A DNA stretch of 64,000 bases from Anagrus nilaparvatae. Lineage: Eukaryota > Arthropoda > Insecta > Hymenoptera > Mymaridae. Location of the stretch: NCBI GenBank assembly GCA_022575985.1, contig JAKSXM010000132.1:1-64000 (forward strand), in the 5' to 3' direction. Shown here piece by piece: positions 45,700 to 59,691 of this stretch (within the stretch, counting starts at the first letter, position 1; every line of letters begins with the position of its first letter). Position numbers and translations under genes: made by a program. The notes under the pieces are model-generated. The model was not told the DNA's origin. It searched no databases and was given only the letters and a program-made list of their open reading frames with translations.

Positions 45700-46375
45700 T
45701 AACCGAAAAAATTGAAGCTTAATTTTATAGTTTAAGGGCTAATTTTTTATAAAAAATACTTCAAAATTCTTGATCAACGAACCAAAAACACTCGTATACT
45801 GATTTTTTAAGGCTACGAGTGAAGAAATCGAAAAAGCCATTTTTAGGGTTCGTTTTAGCAAATTTTTTCATACAAACTTAGTTACTACTTAGTTTTCGTA
45901 ATCACCGAAAAAAATAACTCCCCTACATCAAATTTCATTGGCTTTCAGTTAACGAAGCAGAAATAACCTACTTAGGACTACTTTTGGACAATTTCAGGGC
46001 CAAGGTATAATTTTTGTATAAAAAATACCTCGAAATTAATGATCGGCAACCCAAAAAACCCCCATAAACCAAATTTCAAAGGCTTTCAGTCATTAGATCG
46101 AAAATGACCCATTTTGGGCTACTATTGGCCATTTTCACTGCCAAGATCTATTTTTTTTATTAAAAATACCTCAAAATTCATGATCAACAATCCGAGAAAC
46201 CCCCCTAAACCAAATTTCATTGACTTTCAATGAGTAGAGAAAAAATGCCCTATTTAGGGCTACTTTTGTCCAATATCAGGGTCAAGGTATTATTTTTTAT
46301 AAAATATACCTCAAACTTCTTGTGATCAGCAATACAAAAAACCCCCCTTAATCAAATTTCAAAGGCTTGTTAACA
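45700..46375 (+). repeat. Degenerate tandem repeat, about 141-bp unit
   Basis: (C/A)AAATTTCA(TT/AA)G(G/A)CTTTCA recurs at about 45930, 46071, 46212 and 46354, each time after an ACCCCCCT(A/T)A-like stretch and before GGGCTACTTTTG-like text. Four to five diverged copies. Confidence 0.7.
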
Positions 46376-46439
46376 AAATCCACAGATTGTCAAATTATGT
46401 CCCATCCGAAACTAAAAAAAGATCAATTTTTAATTTTTC

Positions 46440-48150
46440 AATTTTTTTTAAATTGAATTCAAATACAACTGGACAAACATTTAATTGCATTGAACAAGCC
46501 CTGAAAGGTATAAATTATGATACTAGTACCAACAACTTTCTTTTAAAAGACTAATTCTCATAACGTCAAAAACAATTCACCTAAAAAGAGATTTTGTATA
46601 CTCATATCCCAAATTATACCCATCAGGGGTTTTTAAATGCTTTCTGATGTTTGTCCACTTTCATAAAAAACTACTGAAACTATTCAGAAGACACCAAAAA
46701 TCTTTTAAGTCATGAGAAATTTAAAATTATCTAAAAAACTTAAATTGGAAACCGCATAGCCATTTATTGAAGAATGCATTATTGTTCATTAATAATGGCA
46801 AAATACCAGCTGTCATTGGATTCAAATACAACTGGACAAACATTTAATTGCATTAAACAAGCCCTGAAAGGTATAAATGATAATACTAGTACCAACAACT
46901 TTCTTTTAAAAGACTAATTCTCATAACGTCAAAAACAATTCACCTAAAAACAGGTTTTGCATACTCATATCACAAATTATACACATCAGGGGTTTTTAAA
47001 TGCTTTCTGATGTTTGTCCACTTTCATAAAAAACTACTGAAACTATTCAGAAGATACCAAAAATCTTTCAAGTCATGAGAAATTTAAAATTATCTAAAAA
47101 ACTTAAATTGGAAACCGCATAGCCATTTATTGAAGAATGCATTATTGTTCATTAATAATGGCAAAATACCAGCTGTCATTCGATTCAAATACAACTGGAC
47201 AAACATTTAATTGCATTAAACAAGCCCTGAAAGGTATAAATGATAATACTAGTACCAACAACTTTCTTTTAAAAGACTAATTCTCATAACGTCAAAAACA
47301 ATTCACCTAAAAACAGGTTTTGCATACTCATATCACAAATTATACACATCAGGGGTTTTTAAATGCTTTCTGATGTTTGTCCACTTTCATAAAAAACTAC
47401 TGAAACTATTCAGAAGATACCAAAAATCTTTCAAGTCATGAGAAATTTAAAATTATCTAAAAAACTTAAATTGGAAACCGCATAGCCATTTATTGAAGAA
47501 TGCATTATTGTTCATTAATAATGGCAAAATACCAGCTGTCATTCGATTCAAATACAACTGGACAAACATTTAATTGCATTAAACAAGCCCTGAAAGGTAT
47601 AAATGATAATACTAGTACCAACAACTTTCTTTTAAAAGACTAATTCTCATAACGTCAAAAACAATTCACCTAAAAACAGGTTTTGCATACTCATATCACA
47701 AATTATACACATCAGGGGTTTTTAAATGCTTTCTGATGTTTGTCCACTTTCATAAAAAACTACTGACACTATTCAGAAGATACCAAAAATCTTTTAAGTC
47801 ATGAGAAATTTAAAATTATCTAAAAAACTTAAATTGGAAACCGCATAGCCATTTATTGAAGAATGCATTATTGTTCATTAATAATGGCAAAATACCAGCT
47901 GTCATTGGATTCAAATACAACTGGACAAACATTTAATTGCATTAAACAAGCCCTGAAAGGTGTAAATGATGATGCAAGTACCAACAACTTTCTTTTAAAA
48001 GACTAATTCTCATAACGTCAAAAACAATTCACCTAAAAAGAGCTTTTGCATACTCATAACACAAATAATACCCATCAGGGGTTTTGTAATGTTTTCTAAT
48101 GCTTGTCCAGTTTAATAATAATCTGCTGAAAGTATGCACAATACCCAAAA
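46440..48150 (+). repeat. Satellite, 363-bp unit, five copies
   Basis: GGACAAACATTTAATTGCAT occurs at 46471, 46834, 47197, 47560 and 47923, a constant 363-bp step. Inner copies are almost identical; outer ones diverge. The unit's CAACTTTCTTTTAAAAGACT and CACCTAAAAA blocks resemble 32625-32700, so the satellite derives from that dispersed family. Confidence 0.92.
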
Positions 48151-49095
48151 GTTATTTAAAGTGAGAAAAAATAGAATTTTTTTGAAATAACTCCCAATTT
48201 GAGTACGCATACCTATATTCGCAATAAAACGTTTTTTTTTGTTTCTACGAATAAACATAAATGCAACATTTTAACACATCACTGACCTTTCAATTGTTGA
48301 AATACCTTTTTTTTATGCACAGAGATATTTAATTCAAGACAATTTATAGCTACTGATACTTTTTTTTTTCTTTTTTACAGTAAATCCTCCTACCACCTTC
48401 TCTACTTTTACATGGCTTTTTTTATGTCAAATTAAATAAAAGAAGCATAAATCCCGAAAATTATTTCTAAATTAAGCTTTTATTATCAGGTTTTATGAAA
48501 AATTAAAATTTATCATTGTTTTAAAAAAACCTGCTTGCTCGATTAAGCACTTTAACGACTCCGATCAAGAAAGTTTCACGCAAGTTTTGTCATTAAAAAA
48601 GCAATATTCTATGTTACCTACTAAGTTTTTTGTTGGTAAAAACTTTCAACATTTTACAAATTTTTCATTTTTTCAATCGATCATATTTTCCGATTTTAAG
48701 GGGAGACCAAACAATTAAAAATTGAAAAATAAGCTTATTAATAAAAGCTTATTTAAAAAAAGTTAGTTAATAATCTGTGAAAATTTTTTTTGTTCATTTA
48801 TTTGTAAATGAATGAAAATTTTTATTTTTTCAACCGATCATATTTTCCGATGTTAGAACCAAAGGATATAAATTTCAGAAACAAGCTTATTTATAAAAAA
48901 ACTTGTTAATAAACTTTAAGACATTTTTTGGTTTTCATAAATTGGAAAAAGCTTAAAAAAAAAAAAAAATTTCTTTTACATATCTAGGGCAAAAGGAGCA
49001 TATAAGTAAATAACTAAATGTTTTTAAATTAAATGATTTAATATCGGGTGTATGTAGAATACGCAAAACAATATGAGCATAGATAATAAGGGATT
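48151..49095. other. AT-rich spacer, nothing recognised
   Basis: No supported gene or element. CAA/GATCATATTTTCCGAT occurs twice (about 48678 and 48835), suggesting a short degenerate duplication. Confidence 0.4.
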
Positions 49096-49099
49096 ATAC

Positions 49100-49349
49100 C
49101 GAGGGCTACCAGTAAAAGGTAGCTATGTTTTTCAATGTCTTAGTTAAAAATAGCAATATATTTTTGTGTCTTGTTAAAACGTGGCTATGTTTTTATTGCT
49201 TTTTAAAAGCTAGGTATGTGCTATGTTATTAATATACCACATAGCTAGCTTTTAACAAGCAATAAAAACGTAGCTACGTTTTAACAAGACACAAAAATAT
49301 ATAGCTATTTTTAAAAAAACGTAGCTATAGCTTTTACTGGGAGCCCTCG
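49100..49349. mobile_element. Hairpin MITE with ATAC target duplication
   Basis: The whole 250-bp element is an imperfect inverted repeat: it starts CGAGGGCTACCAGTAAAAG and ends CTTTTACTGGGAGCCCTCG, with a centre near 49225. ATAC flanks both sides (49096-49099, 49350-49353). The telomere-side duplication begins inside its right arm (49317 corresponds to 1300). Confidence 0.85.
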
Positions 49350-50180
49350 ATACTAGCGTCTTGACTATACTTGTGTACACAAATAATTAAGGAGGCTCTT
49401 CAGTGAAAAATTATAAATAGTGAGATATATGGCTGAATAAAGTTAAATTCCCCGATTCGAATGGTATAGAGCATATATTCGATAGCCATGCAAAATTTAG
49501 AAATATTAGCGAAAAAAGTCACAACACTTTAACACTGCTCTTATGAGAGAAATTCCGGAAGTTGCTATTTATTTTCTTAAAACAAAAAATTATAAAACCT
49601 GAGTAGTTTGAGTATAAAATTTAATGCCCAAGGAAATTATTGCTCACCCTCTCATGTTAGGTAGCCGTGTGTTATTTTGAGCAATTAAACTCCAAAAATT
49701 AGTAAACAAGGTTTCGGAGAGAAAGCAGCCTTGATAGTATATGGATAGTATACTATACAGGGGTTCGCGTTTATTTGTAAATATTATGTATTTATTGATA
49801 TTATTTATTAAATTTTATTTTAAAAATAAAAAATCTTATAATTACTTGTAAACGATAAATCTAATATTTCTTTGATAAATAATAGAAGTCATATAATGCT
49901 TTAAAATGCGGTAAATATAAATTCTAATATCTGTACTCCGAATAATAAATTAAATTTTACACTGAGCGCGCCTTCAGTTGTTTGAATACTACGTAAACTT
50001 TTTGTTATCGGTAATTCGTAAATAAAGAGAATATTTGTTATTTTATTAACATTAAATAATTAATAAAATTAAAAAACAATTTTTCATATTCATATTTCAC
50101 ATAAATTTACAATATTAAGAAAAATTTTTAATAGCTTCTCCAATGACTAGCGAGTAAACTGAAGAGCCTCCTTTTAAATA

Positions 50181-50445
50181 CACTGAAAAAAAAATTACTG
50201 GCCACGCACCTAGATTGCTAGTACAGGCGTAGTGCCTGTTTAGCGAGACCGGCGAGGGCCTCGAACGAACTGGCGTTTCACGCGTTTGGAGAGGGGGCCC
50301 CAGCATTTTCTCTTTGTATTTTTTATATGCCACGTAATCTAAACGTGTGAAACGCAAGTTTGTTCGAGGCCCGGAGCCCGTTCTCGTTGAACACGCTCTG
50401 CGCCTATAAAATTCTAGGCGCGTGGCCAGTAATTTTTTTTCAGTG
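50181..50445. mobile_element. MITE with CACTG termini, second copy
   Basis: Duplicate of 2164-2428. Confidence 0.75.
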
Positions 50446-50657
50446 TACTTGAAACTATATTGTACCCACCACCGCACCCTGCATACCCCCACGCAGCTTT
50501 GAATGTCTGAAATTTTTTAATTAATTAAATATATTTAACACCAACACACTAAATAACTGTGTAAATATTTTTCAAGGTAGAAAGGTTTTCCACGGCAGGC
50601 TTCTTTTTCGTTAATCTAGAAATTATTTGTAGCGAAAAGTATTACATTTTCAATTCG

Positions 50658-50737
50658 GAAAGTAAAGTTTAATTTATGTATGGGCGCACGGGGCCTTCGG
50701 GCCCCCTTTGGTACCCTATAAACGAAACTTTACTTTC
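50658..50737. repeat. Inverted repeat with GC-rich hairpin, second copy
   Basis: Duplicate of 2641-2720; hairpin at 50686-50707. Confidence 0.7.
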
Positions 50738-52231
50738 TGACTTTAAAATGTTTTATATTTCGCGAAAAATTAATTTATCGTGTAACCCGAAACATTTCGT
50801 GATTCGCAATGTTTCGCGAAAAAATATTTTTCGTGGGAAACCTATTTACCGTGAAAAATATTAAACTGCTATTTAATAATGATGTTATTTAATGTTTTGG
50901 TGCTTAACGGACACTCTATTTTTCATATAACTATAATTAAAAATGCATCTAATTAATTAAAATAATTTATACGTTGAAAGCTACGAGTGATCGGTGGTGG
51001 GGAGAGTGCAGGTTAAACCATTCAGTTAAGACACTAAAGTAATCCCTTATCTACAGACTCCCATTATTTTATCATCTTCGAGAAAGTACGCTGGGTTTTC
51101 CGGGGAACAGTACTGTCGCACGCAATTTTTGCACTGAAAAAGGTTTCAAACAGTTGAAAACCTAAGTCAGTATAGTTCACTGAGTCAGAGGACTCAAAGA
51201 AACTGAAATAAATGGATTCAAGTTAGTCATTAAATTTTTGGGTTTTTGTAAATTTTGACTTTGTTTGCATAAAACGTTTTGAATGGGTTTAAATACCTTA
51301 TAAACCAAGTTTTCTAATAAAAATAGTGCTGATGAATAAGAGGAACTGTATTTTCTAGACCATTTTTATTTTGCAAAAAATCGAAAGGGGTATATATGGA
51401 AAATCATCAAATCTTTAAATTTTTCAATATTTTCGTTTTTTTGCACTGAAAAATGTTTGAAATTGTAATTAGTTGTAATTGTATTTAAAAAGCATAAAAT
51501 TTTCTACTTTTTAACTGTCTATTGCCTTGAAAAGCGATTGTAAAAGACACCTCTAAATATAAATATATTATAGTATATTAAGTATCAAGGGCAGCACAAA
51601 AGTTTTGGCACTAGAGTGAGCACTAGCACGATTGCTCGGGGAAGCCGAGAACAATTGATATGTGTTCACTCTAGTGCCTAAACTATTTCGCCCATGGTGC
51701 TTACAAAGAATGCAGAAAATTTTTTTAAAAGATTTACGCACGACTTTGACTCCCAAGAGGGCCAAAAAGCTCTTTTGTTTACTGGTTTATTTCACCCCAC
51801 GGTAAGCACTATAGTGTAAAAAAATACATATATTTTTTTATTGTAATCAAAAAGCTTTAAATTTTTAAGTTACTCATGAGAGTTTGCTCTTACAACTTTT
51901 TCAAAGATGTATATTAATTGAAGGGCTTTAATTTATAGTAGTTTCTTTTTTGAGATTAAATTAATTATCCCCATAATAGTACTTTACTGCCTTTGTTCAC
52001 GGATAAAAATTCAGTAGCTTAGCACGCCAACTTTTTTTTCTTGAATTGCAACCAGTATTTTGAGCGAAAAAATAGATTCGTGCGGGCCGTAAACTATGTC
52101 GTTTATGCGTGGAAGTAATTAATTTTTGTTACATGCTCGCCTAATTTTGTTTTATGTGTACTCCATATTTTACTGGTCGCGCCGCAAACAAACCTTTTGC
52201 TTATGTAGTCAACTAAATTTTTATCCATCTT

Positions 52232-52513
52232 AGTATTCATAAATTCGTGCGCCCGGCGCGAGAAATTTGCTCTAACCCAAGTTTAATTTTCTTTAACAAG
52301 GGTTAAAAAATAAGCAATTTACAAATATTAGCCTCAAATGGCAAGTCTTATAACTCCAATTTGCCAAAAATAAAATATAACAATAAATTAAGAAAGAAAG
52401 TCCAGTATTTTTAGTTTTTACGTTCAAGATATAACATAAATCAAAATTAAACTTAAGTTTAACCAGGTTTAACTATAGCACCTTAGCGCCGTGCGCACGA
52501 ATTTCTGAATACT
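52232..52513. mobile_element. MITE with AGTATTC termini, second copy
   Basis: Duplicate of 4216-4497. Confidence 0.7.
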
Positions 52514-54118
52514 GTGCATGTCGGTGCGAAAAAATGTACTATATTGACCGGATGTCTAAGCTTAGCTTCTTAAGTATTATTCTTATTCAAAGGCAATAAG
52601 TTCTTTCTTACGCTTTTAATGAAAAACTGTGTGTTTAGATCACGGTATAAAAAGCAGATTTTTTACTATCCATGCTGTCATACAACTGCGTTTAAAGCAT
52701 AAATCTACTTTTCATCCCATGTTTAAAAAATAGCTATTTTCTTTACAGAGGCTAGAAAGCACGTATTTTCTTGCCACTCACGAAGAATAATCGTATACGA
52801 CTCTTGTCCATAAGTAAAGAATGGCCCAAATCACATGTAAATTACCATCCGGAGCGGAACCGAGCTCGTAATATACTAAGAAAATACGTATTTTAGAGTC
52901 GCGTCGCAACCGGAAAATACGTTCTTTCTGGCCACTTACAAGAAAAAATTCTTTGTTGAGGTCGAGGGGCAAAAAAAAACGAGTTATTAACAACGAGTCG
53001 TTCGCTACGCTTCCTCGTGCATACACTTGCATGGAAAGCAAAAAATCTATATTTTATCCCGTGATTTAATACGTAGTTTTGCATATAATGGGCGAAAAAA
53101 ACGCACCTCTCTGGGGCAGAAAATAGGTTGTTTTTTGCCCTAGATATGTATATTTAATGCCTTAAAGGACTTGGAAAGGTCTTAAGAAAAACTAATAGCT
53201 TCTTATAAAATAAATGTAATTTTTTACATTCATTTATTTGGTTTTTTTTAATGTCGATATCGACATGACAAGTTTTATTTAATTTTTCTCAAGATTAAAA
53301 AATAATATGAGCATGATTGTTTTAAGTTTGGCAATTTTCCATATATACCCCTTTCGATTTTTAAAAAAAATTTAAATTGTCAAGAAAGTTGTCCAGTCAA
53401 CAATTTTAGCCAAATTAAATGGTATTATGCGAAAAAATTCATGTTTCATGTTAAACAAATTTAAATAAAAAAATGTATTTAATTATAAAATTTGAAATTA
53501 TAATTTAAAAATAAATAAATTTATTTATCGTTGCTACGCAGCAACAATAATAATAATTGTTATTATTTTTTTTGATTGACTCGACGATCATCAGTTGAAA
53601 CCGAAAATATATATAGAATAATACGAAGATTAAAATGCACTAAATTTAAAAGCAAAATATTATATTTTAATGTTAACATTTTCTTTTCTGTTTGAAAATA
53701 ATTTAATTAAAATCAAGAAATTAATACAAAAGGAAAAAAAGACATATTGATATACATATTGATTAGGTATTTATAAATTTTTATTTATTTAATCTTAAAG
53801 AAAAAAAATTCACTAAGTAGCTGCCTCCAGCTCGCTTCGCCACCCACCAAGGTGCTGCGCCGGCACCCTGGACCCTTGGAAATTTGTTTTCTAAAGTAAA
53901 ATTTTTGCTTACTTTTAATAGTTTTAGGTTATTTTGAAATTTGCAACAACATTTTTTAAAAAGTCTTTGAGAGGTTATGTCCAATCAGAAAGAAAATTTA
54001 TTTAATATGGAGTCTACTCGTGTCTCCCAAACGAAAAAAATTTTATTTAATTACTAGCTGCCTCCGGCTCGCTTCGCTCGCCCCGGCAGCCGCCATGGGG
54101 GCTGCGCCCCCCTGGACC

Positions 54119-55141
54119 TAGACCTGTGACGAGAGCGAGGCGAGGCGAGAATCACAAATTTTACCGAGAACGAGAAAGATTTAATCTCGCCTCGCCTCGT
54201 TCTCGGCCGAGAATTTCTCGTTTCTAGGCGAGGTGCTTGATCAAAAAATTTTAATCAAGGCTTTAAAAAATTATAAAATTTATTGTTATGCCTATTAAAA
54301 ATATATTATACACATTTAAAGCACATTATAATGAAGTGATACTTCAATATTTTTGAAACATTTATAAATATAATCCTCTATGAAAATTTTTTTCAAACAC
54401 AAGAATAAAAAAATAATAGAGCACAGATAAAAAGCATTTAATACTTTCCTTCTTTAGTTCTTTTCCCCGGTCAGTTTTTGAAAAAAGTAACAGACTATAA
54501 CAGAATTTAAGACCACATTTTCATCACCCTTATTTTCATAATGCAAAAAAAATTTTCAAATTAAGTCGGTAGTAAAAGAAATTAGTGTTCATAAATGGAT
54601 ACGTAGCTTAAAAACAGAAATACTAAAAAATGCTTGCATCTTTCCCTACTTATCGATATTTAATTTAGGCTTTATAAATTATTAATAATAAAACAATTTA
54701 ATTATATTTTAATTAATAACTGAAAGTTGTAAATGCATTTCTTATGGCATCATTTGCCTGCTATTAAATATCATGAAGCTGGAATTAATGCGTTTTATTA
54801 TTGTTGTCACATAATGACTTCTTATAACCGATAATATATAAAAATTTTAATTTCTTAATATCTTAATTTTAACTCCCTGGAAACTCTTAGCATTTCTAAG
54901 GTGCTGTTCCAAGGGGTACGGGAATCTAATCTTGGTAAAAATTGGGTCTAAAAAAAATTACGAGGTTTAACGAGGCGAGACGAGGCGAGGCGAGGCGATG
55001 CGAGATTTTGGAAATTTGGTTCTCGGTTTCGCCTCGACTAAGCGAGAATTTCAAATTTTGATCTCGCCTCGTTATCGCCTCGTTCTCGCCTCGCCTCGTA
55101 GACCAAGAACGAGGTTGCCTCGTTACCTCGTCACAGGTCTA
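54119..55141. mobile_element. hAT-like MITE, second copy
   Basis: Duplicate of 6103-7125, with the same CCTGGACC target duplication (54111-54118 and 55142-55149). Confidence 0.85.
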
Positions 55142-55988
55142 CCTGGACCCCTGCGACTTTATTTTTCCAAAAATATGTTGATTTATGTTACTCAATATTT
55201 TGTAAAATAACCCTGTTTTTACCCGAAGTATTGTCTAAAATTTACTGGATCATAAAAATTACGGGCATACGAACTCAGACTAATAATTAGTGATCAGCAA
55301 TACAAAGCTTCGCACCACAAGCAGTCGTTGTGTCCCTCGACTATCCATTCTAGGGTTCTGCTTGATGATAAAAGCTGTTCAAGTTTCTTTTAGTTACTAT
55401 ATTCAGTTACTACATCTGTGACTGATAAAAATTAGAAATATATATAATATTAGTCCTAAACTTTAATAATTTTCGAAAAATTGTTGTATCTTTTGACAGA
55501 TCGAACCGATCGCCTTGAAAATTTCGGTGGATACGTAAAAAATATACCCGAATCGAATGAAATTCTTTTTGATGGTAAAATTTTTCCTCGGTTTTTTTTT
55601 TTTTTTGGTTTTTTTTAAAAATTTAATAAAAATTTTGTTCTTGAAAATCAGTTTTTTCAACCTAAAAAATTTTTGTCGTTATCAATCGAAACGAAACCTA
55701 GCCTATGTTTTGACCCGCATATTTTTGCCATCTTTTGCCGTAAATCCCGCGTCTCTACCTTTTATCGTTTTCTAGTTTATCCATTTCGGACAAACAAACA
55801 AACAAACAAACAAACATACAAAATTAAAGATTTATATATATATATATAGGATAGGATAGGATAGGATAGGATTAGTATTTCTAGAAACTTTATTGAATTT
55901 TTATCAACTTTATTCTTACCTAATTTTACCAAAAAATTCTTTTTTAAAAATCAAAATAATTTAACAAAAGGACACTACCCACGTAAAA

Positions 55989-56221
55989 AGATTAAGCTTA
56001 CCGTAAGCTTAATTTTGGGTAAGCTTACTGATGTAAGCTTAATCTGCAGTACTTTTTAGGTTAAAAAAGCTTACCTTAAAAAAGTTTATTAATTTAATCA
56101 ATTTTTCAAAAAATTAGGTTAAATTATTAAGCTTTTTAGGTAAATTAAGCTTACGCAAAATTAACCTAACGGTAAGCTTACCCAAAATGAAGCTTACGGT
56201 AAGCTTAATCTTTTTACGTGG
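55989..56221. mobile_element. MITE with CCACGTAAAAAG termini, second copy
   Basis: Duplicate of 7972-8204. Confidence 0.8.
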
Positions 56222-56719
56222 ATAGCTACCACCTGAATCCCCGAAAGCGATACCCGGGTCAGCAGTACGATGTCCGTTTTTTGGGATCGCAAGCTGGAGC
56301 CCGTGCTCGCCCATCCAGAGGTTGTTATCCTGTTCGAAAGATCGTAGCATGTCGTCCCATCTGTCCGACTCGAAGGCGTTTTTTAACGTCCAACGTTACG
56401 AAAATATTTTATACAATTATAATGATATCTCCGTTTTGATAAAATATTTCAGAGAAAACGAAAAAATTTTCGCTAAATCGAACAGTAAAACATTTTTTGC
56501 TACTCTCCAAATATTTTCATTATCCTTAAATCTTTTAAACTATTTTATGAAGTTCAAAATCACTAAAAATTGAGTATCTCTAAAAGTACAATAGTTTTTT
56601 TCGTTCTTTTAACACCGGTTTTATATAATTCCGTACATTGCTTTAATCCTGATGATAAAACACAAATAAATTTTTTAATATAGTAGTAAAATAGGATACT
56701 TATTTTTTTGTTTCAGAAA

Positions 56720-57334
56720 ATGTTTAATCGAACGCGTTCACATGGACCCCCATTAACATGGCCTATTCCACCACAAGTACCAACGACATTTGAAATAAAC
56801 TTACAAAGCATTTACGACGAACTTTGTAGTACGTATTACCCGAATGTAAATTTAAAATGGTTAATCATATGGGGTGATAGGATGCACAGAAATTCCGCAT
56901 CCACGAATTTCCCTCATCGAAATACCAAATTTAGCAGATTAATATTTCAAAAAATATTTGATGCTGACGAAACACCTGACAAGTCCATTTATATAAGAGA
57001 AGTCAAGGAAACAATGTTGCACGAAATTGTGCACTTGTACTTGCACTTTAAAAATCACTACGAACTTCACGAGGAAAATACAAGTCATGGAGAATGTTTT
57101 ACACAAGAGATGAATGAGCTCAATAGACGATTGGAGAATGGTTTGGAAGTGACCGTAGACCACCCAGCAGCAGATGAAATAATAAAATATTATTATTTTG
57201 TTTGTAAACACTGTAGAAAAATTATAGAACGTACAAGGAATGTTAAAGAGAGTAATTTAAACAAATTTTGTGCATTGCTACCTAAACAATGTTGCAAAAG
57301 ATTCAATTATGTATTTTTTGGTTGTAGCGAGTAG
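56720..57334 (+). CDS. SprT-like zinc metalloprotease, copy 2
   Basis: The product is identical to that of 8703-9317 (204 residues, HEIVH at 101-105, H123, C-terminal Cys cluster). The same 3' splice site precedes the ATG. Having two intact identical copies fits a very recent duplication, or gene conversion, rather than long-term retention. Downstream lie the triple hairpins (57693-57779) and a cassette array, as in the first copy. Confidence 0.82.
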   Translation: MFNRTRSHGPPLTWPIPPQVPTTFEINLQSIYDELCSTYYPNVNLKWLIIWGDRMHRNSASTNFPHRNTKFSRLIFQKIFDADETPDKSIYIREVKETMLHEIVHLYLHFKNHYELHEENTSHGECFTQEMNELNRRLENGLEVTVDHPAADEIIKYYYFVCKHCRKIIERTRNVKESNLNKFCALLPKQCCKRFNYVFFGCSE

Positions 57335-57692
57335 AGTTCTTAAAATTATTATATTGATCACTGTATAAAATGCTCTTTAATAATAAAAGGATATTTCTCA
57401 AAATTCTCTAGTACTCCACTGGTTTTATTAATTATTTCAGTTAAATCACCTCCTTTCATTAACCAATAATTTTAAAATTAAAAAAAAGCTTTTTCATACA
57501 CTAGTATAACTGCTCTTCCATTTCAATGTAATATAAAATTCAAACAGGCTAGCTAGCTTGCTATAGCTTGTGCTGTTTGTTTGCTAGTATTATTAATTAA
57601 TTTGCAGTCGGTTTTGGATATCAGTAATATTATTTAAAATATTTTTTTTTGTAAGGGAAATATGTGAATCTTGCATCAGCCATGTAGTGCTT

Positions 57693-57779
57693 GCGGGCCT
57701 TAAATACCCGCGAATTTCCATAACCACCCAGCTGTACAACGTGTACAACTGGGAGACCACCGGCGAACGTGGTCGCCGG
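57693..57779 (+). other. Three consecutive GC-rich hairpins, second copy
   Basis: Duplicate of 9676-9762. The single A/G difference between the copies (57712 versus 9695) is directly outside the first stem. Confidence 0.5.
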
Positions 57780-58062
57780 CTACTATGCTAGTACCAAACG
57801 ATATAAATATTTAGAAAAAAGCTTATTTATAAAATGCTAGTTAATAAACATTAAGAAATATTTTTTGGTTTTCATATTTTGGAAAAAGCTTAAAAAAAAA
57901 AATTTCTTTTTCATAACACGCGTTAGAAAGAATCGTTTTTCTGCACGGCAGTTGTTCTTTCTTACGCTTTTAATGAAAAATTGTGTGTTAGATCACGGGA
58001 TAAAAAGTAGATTCTTTACTTTCCATGCTGTCTAATAATAATTTGCAATTTTCCGAGAATAG

Positions 58063-59247
58063 AAAAAATTTTAGCCAAAATTTTCACAGGCGTAATAACT
58101 TCTATACACTTAAATCTATACATTAAATACATTTTTACAATTTTTAAAAGACTCGTGTTGGTTAAAATTTAAAAAATTGTTAAAAAAATTCAATTTTCTG
58201 CCTAATAAAAGTTTTTTTCTCAAAAATTTACTCTAAAAGCTTTACTTTAGTCATTTTTCTGCCCACATAAAGAAAAAAAAGTTGACCTAACCATAAAAAA
58301 TAGTACGTAATAGTACGTAATATTGTAGGGTAGGGTAAATTAAATTTCCACTCAAATAAATTACTTTTTTCTTAAAAATTCCTTGCGATAGATTAGCGTA
58401 ATGAATTTTTCTTTCAAAAGGAACCAAAAAAAATGGATGTTACCAGCTTTAAATAGCCCGTAATATACACTTAAATCTATACATTAAATACATTTTTACA
58501 ATTTTTAAAAGACTCGTGTTGGTTAAAATTTAAAAAATTGTTAAAAAAATTCAATTTTCTGCCTAATAAAAGTTTTTTTCTCAAAAATTTACTCTAAAAG
58601 CTTAACTTTAGTCATTTTTCTGCCCATATAATGAAAAAAAAGATGACCTAACCATAAAAAAATAGTACGTAATATTGTAGGGTAGGGTAAATTAAATTTC
58701 CACTCAAATAAATTACTTTTTTCTTAAAAATTCCTTGCGATAGATTAGCGTTATGAATTTTTCTTTCAAAAGGAACCAAAAAAAATGGATGTTACCAGCT
58801 TTAAATAGCCCGTAATATAGCCCGTAATATAGCCAGTAATATTCGTCCTACGAAGACCGGGCAGGGTAAATTAAATTTCGACTCAAATAAATTACTTTTT
58901 TCTCAATAATTTCGTGAAAAAGATTACCGTAATGAATTTTTCTTTCAAAAGGAACCAAAAAAAATGGATGTTACCAGCTTTAAATACCCCGTAATATACA
59001 GGAAAAAATAGTCCCCAATATAATTTATTAGCTACCTCAAATTTTCAAAATATTTTTATGTATTTTAGCGATTTTTTGCATTTAAGCTTGTGGCTCGACC
59101 AGACGCTGATTTAATTATGCATTCAATTTTTACTGTATAAAATATTTTTTTCTCAAAAATTTTTTTAAAAAGCGTTACTTTATTTATTTTTCTTTCCAAA
59201 AAAACCAAATAAAATGTAGGTATCCAGGAAAAAATAGTCCGTAATAT
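58063..59247 (+). repeat. Cassette array, second copy (A-B-A'-B-B'-C)
   Basis: Duplicate of 10046-11230; ends at CCGTAATAT (59247). Confidence 0.8.
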
Positions 59248-59248
59248 T

Positions 59249-59690
59249 TCAAATTTTTTAATAAGAAGAAATAAATTTTAAAAACAATTATCTTTGACCT
59301 GTAAAATTCCTTGATTATCTTGATATTATAAAAACTGAAAGAAAAAAGAAATACTTTGATGCTCATGTTTAAAATTTCAAAAGAGCATGTACAACTTATT
59401 TATTTCTTTTTAAAAGTTTTGTGAATGATATTTTTTGCTTGCATTGGGTGGAACTGATATATGTTTTAATCCGATTTGCGGAACTCGGATACAGCCCTTG
59501 GATCCTAGACACAAGTTTAAAAAGTTTTCAAAAACGGAATGGCGGAAAAAGCTACAAAAGATAGCAAGAAATGTTTAAAAAAAATATATATAATTTATGA
59601 TAATAAACTGAAAGCTTATGGAAATGAAGAAGAAAAAAAAGAAAAGAACATCTAAAAGAGAACTCAATAATTGCGTGTGGATGATTTGGT
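59249..59690. other. AT-rich spacer, no gene
   Basis: A-rich with one slightly more complex stretch at 59440-59560. No protein or repeat is supported. Confidence 0.4.
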
Positions 59691-59691
59691 A

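Larger units (their letters stand above)
49317..59248. repeat. Segmental duplication, internal copy
   Basis: Partner of 1300-11231. Here the flanking MITE is complete, so this copy keeps the older left boundary. On the right it leaves the duplication at GTAATATT and enters DNA (TTCAAATTTTTTAATAAG) unrelated to the PrimPol derivative that follows the other copy. Confidence 0.96.
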
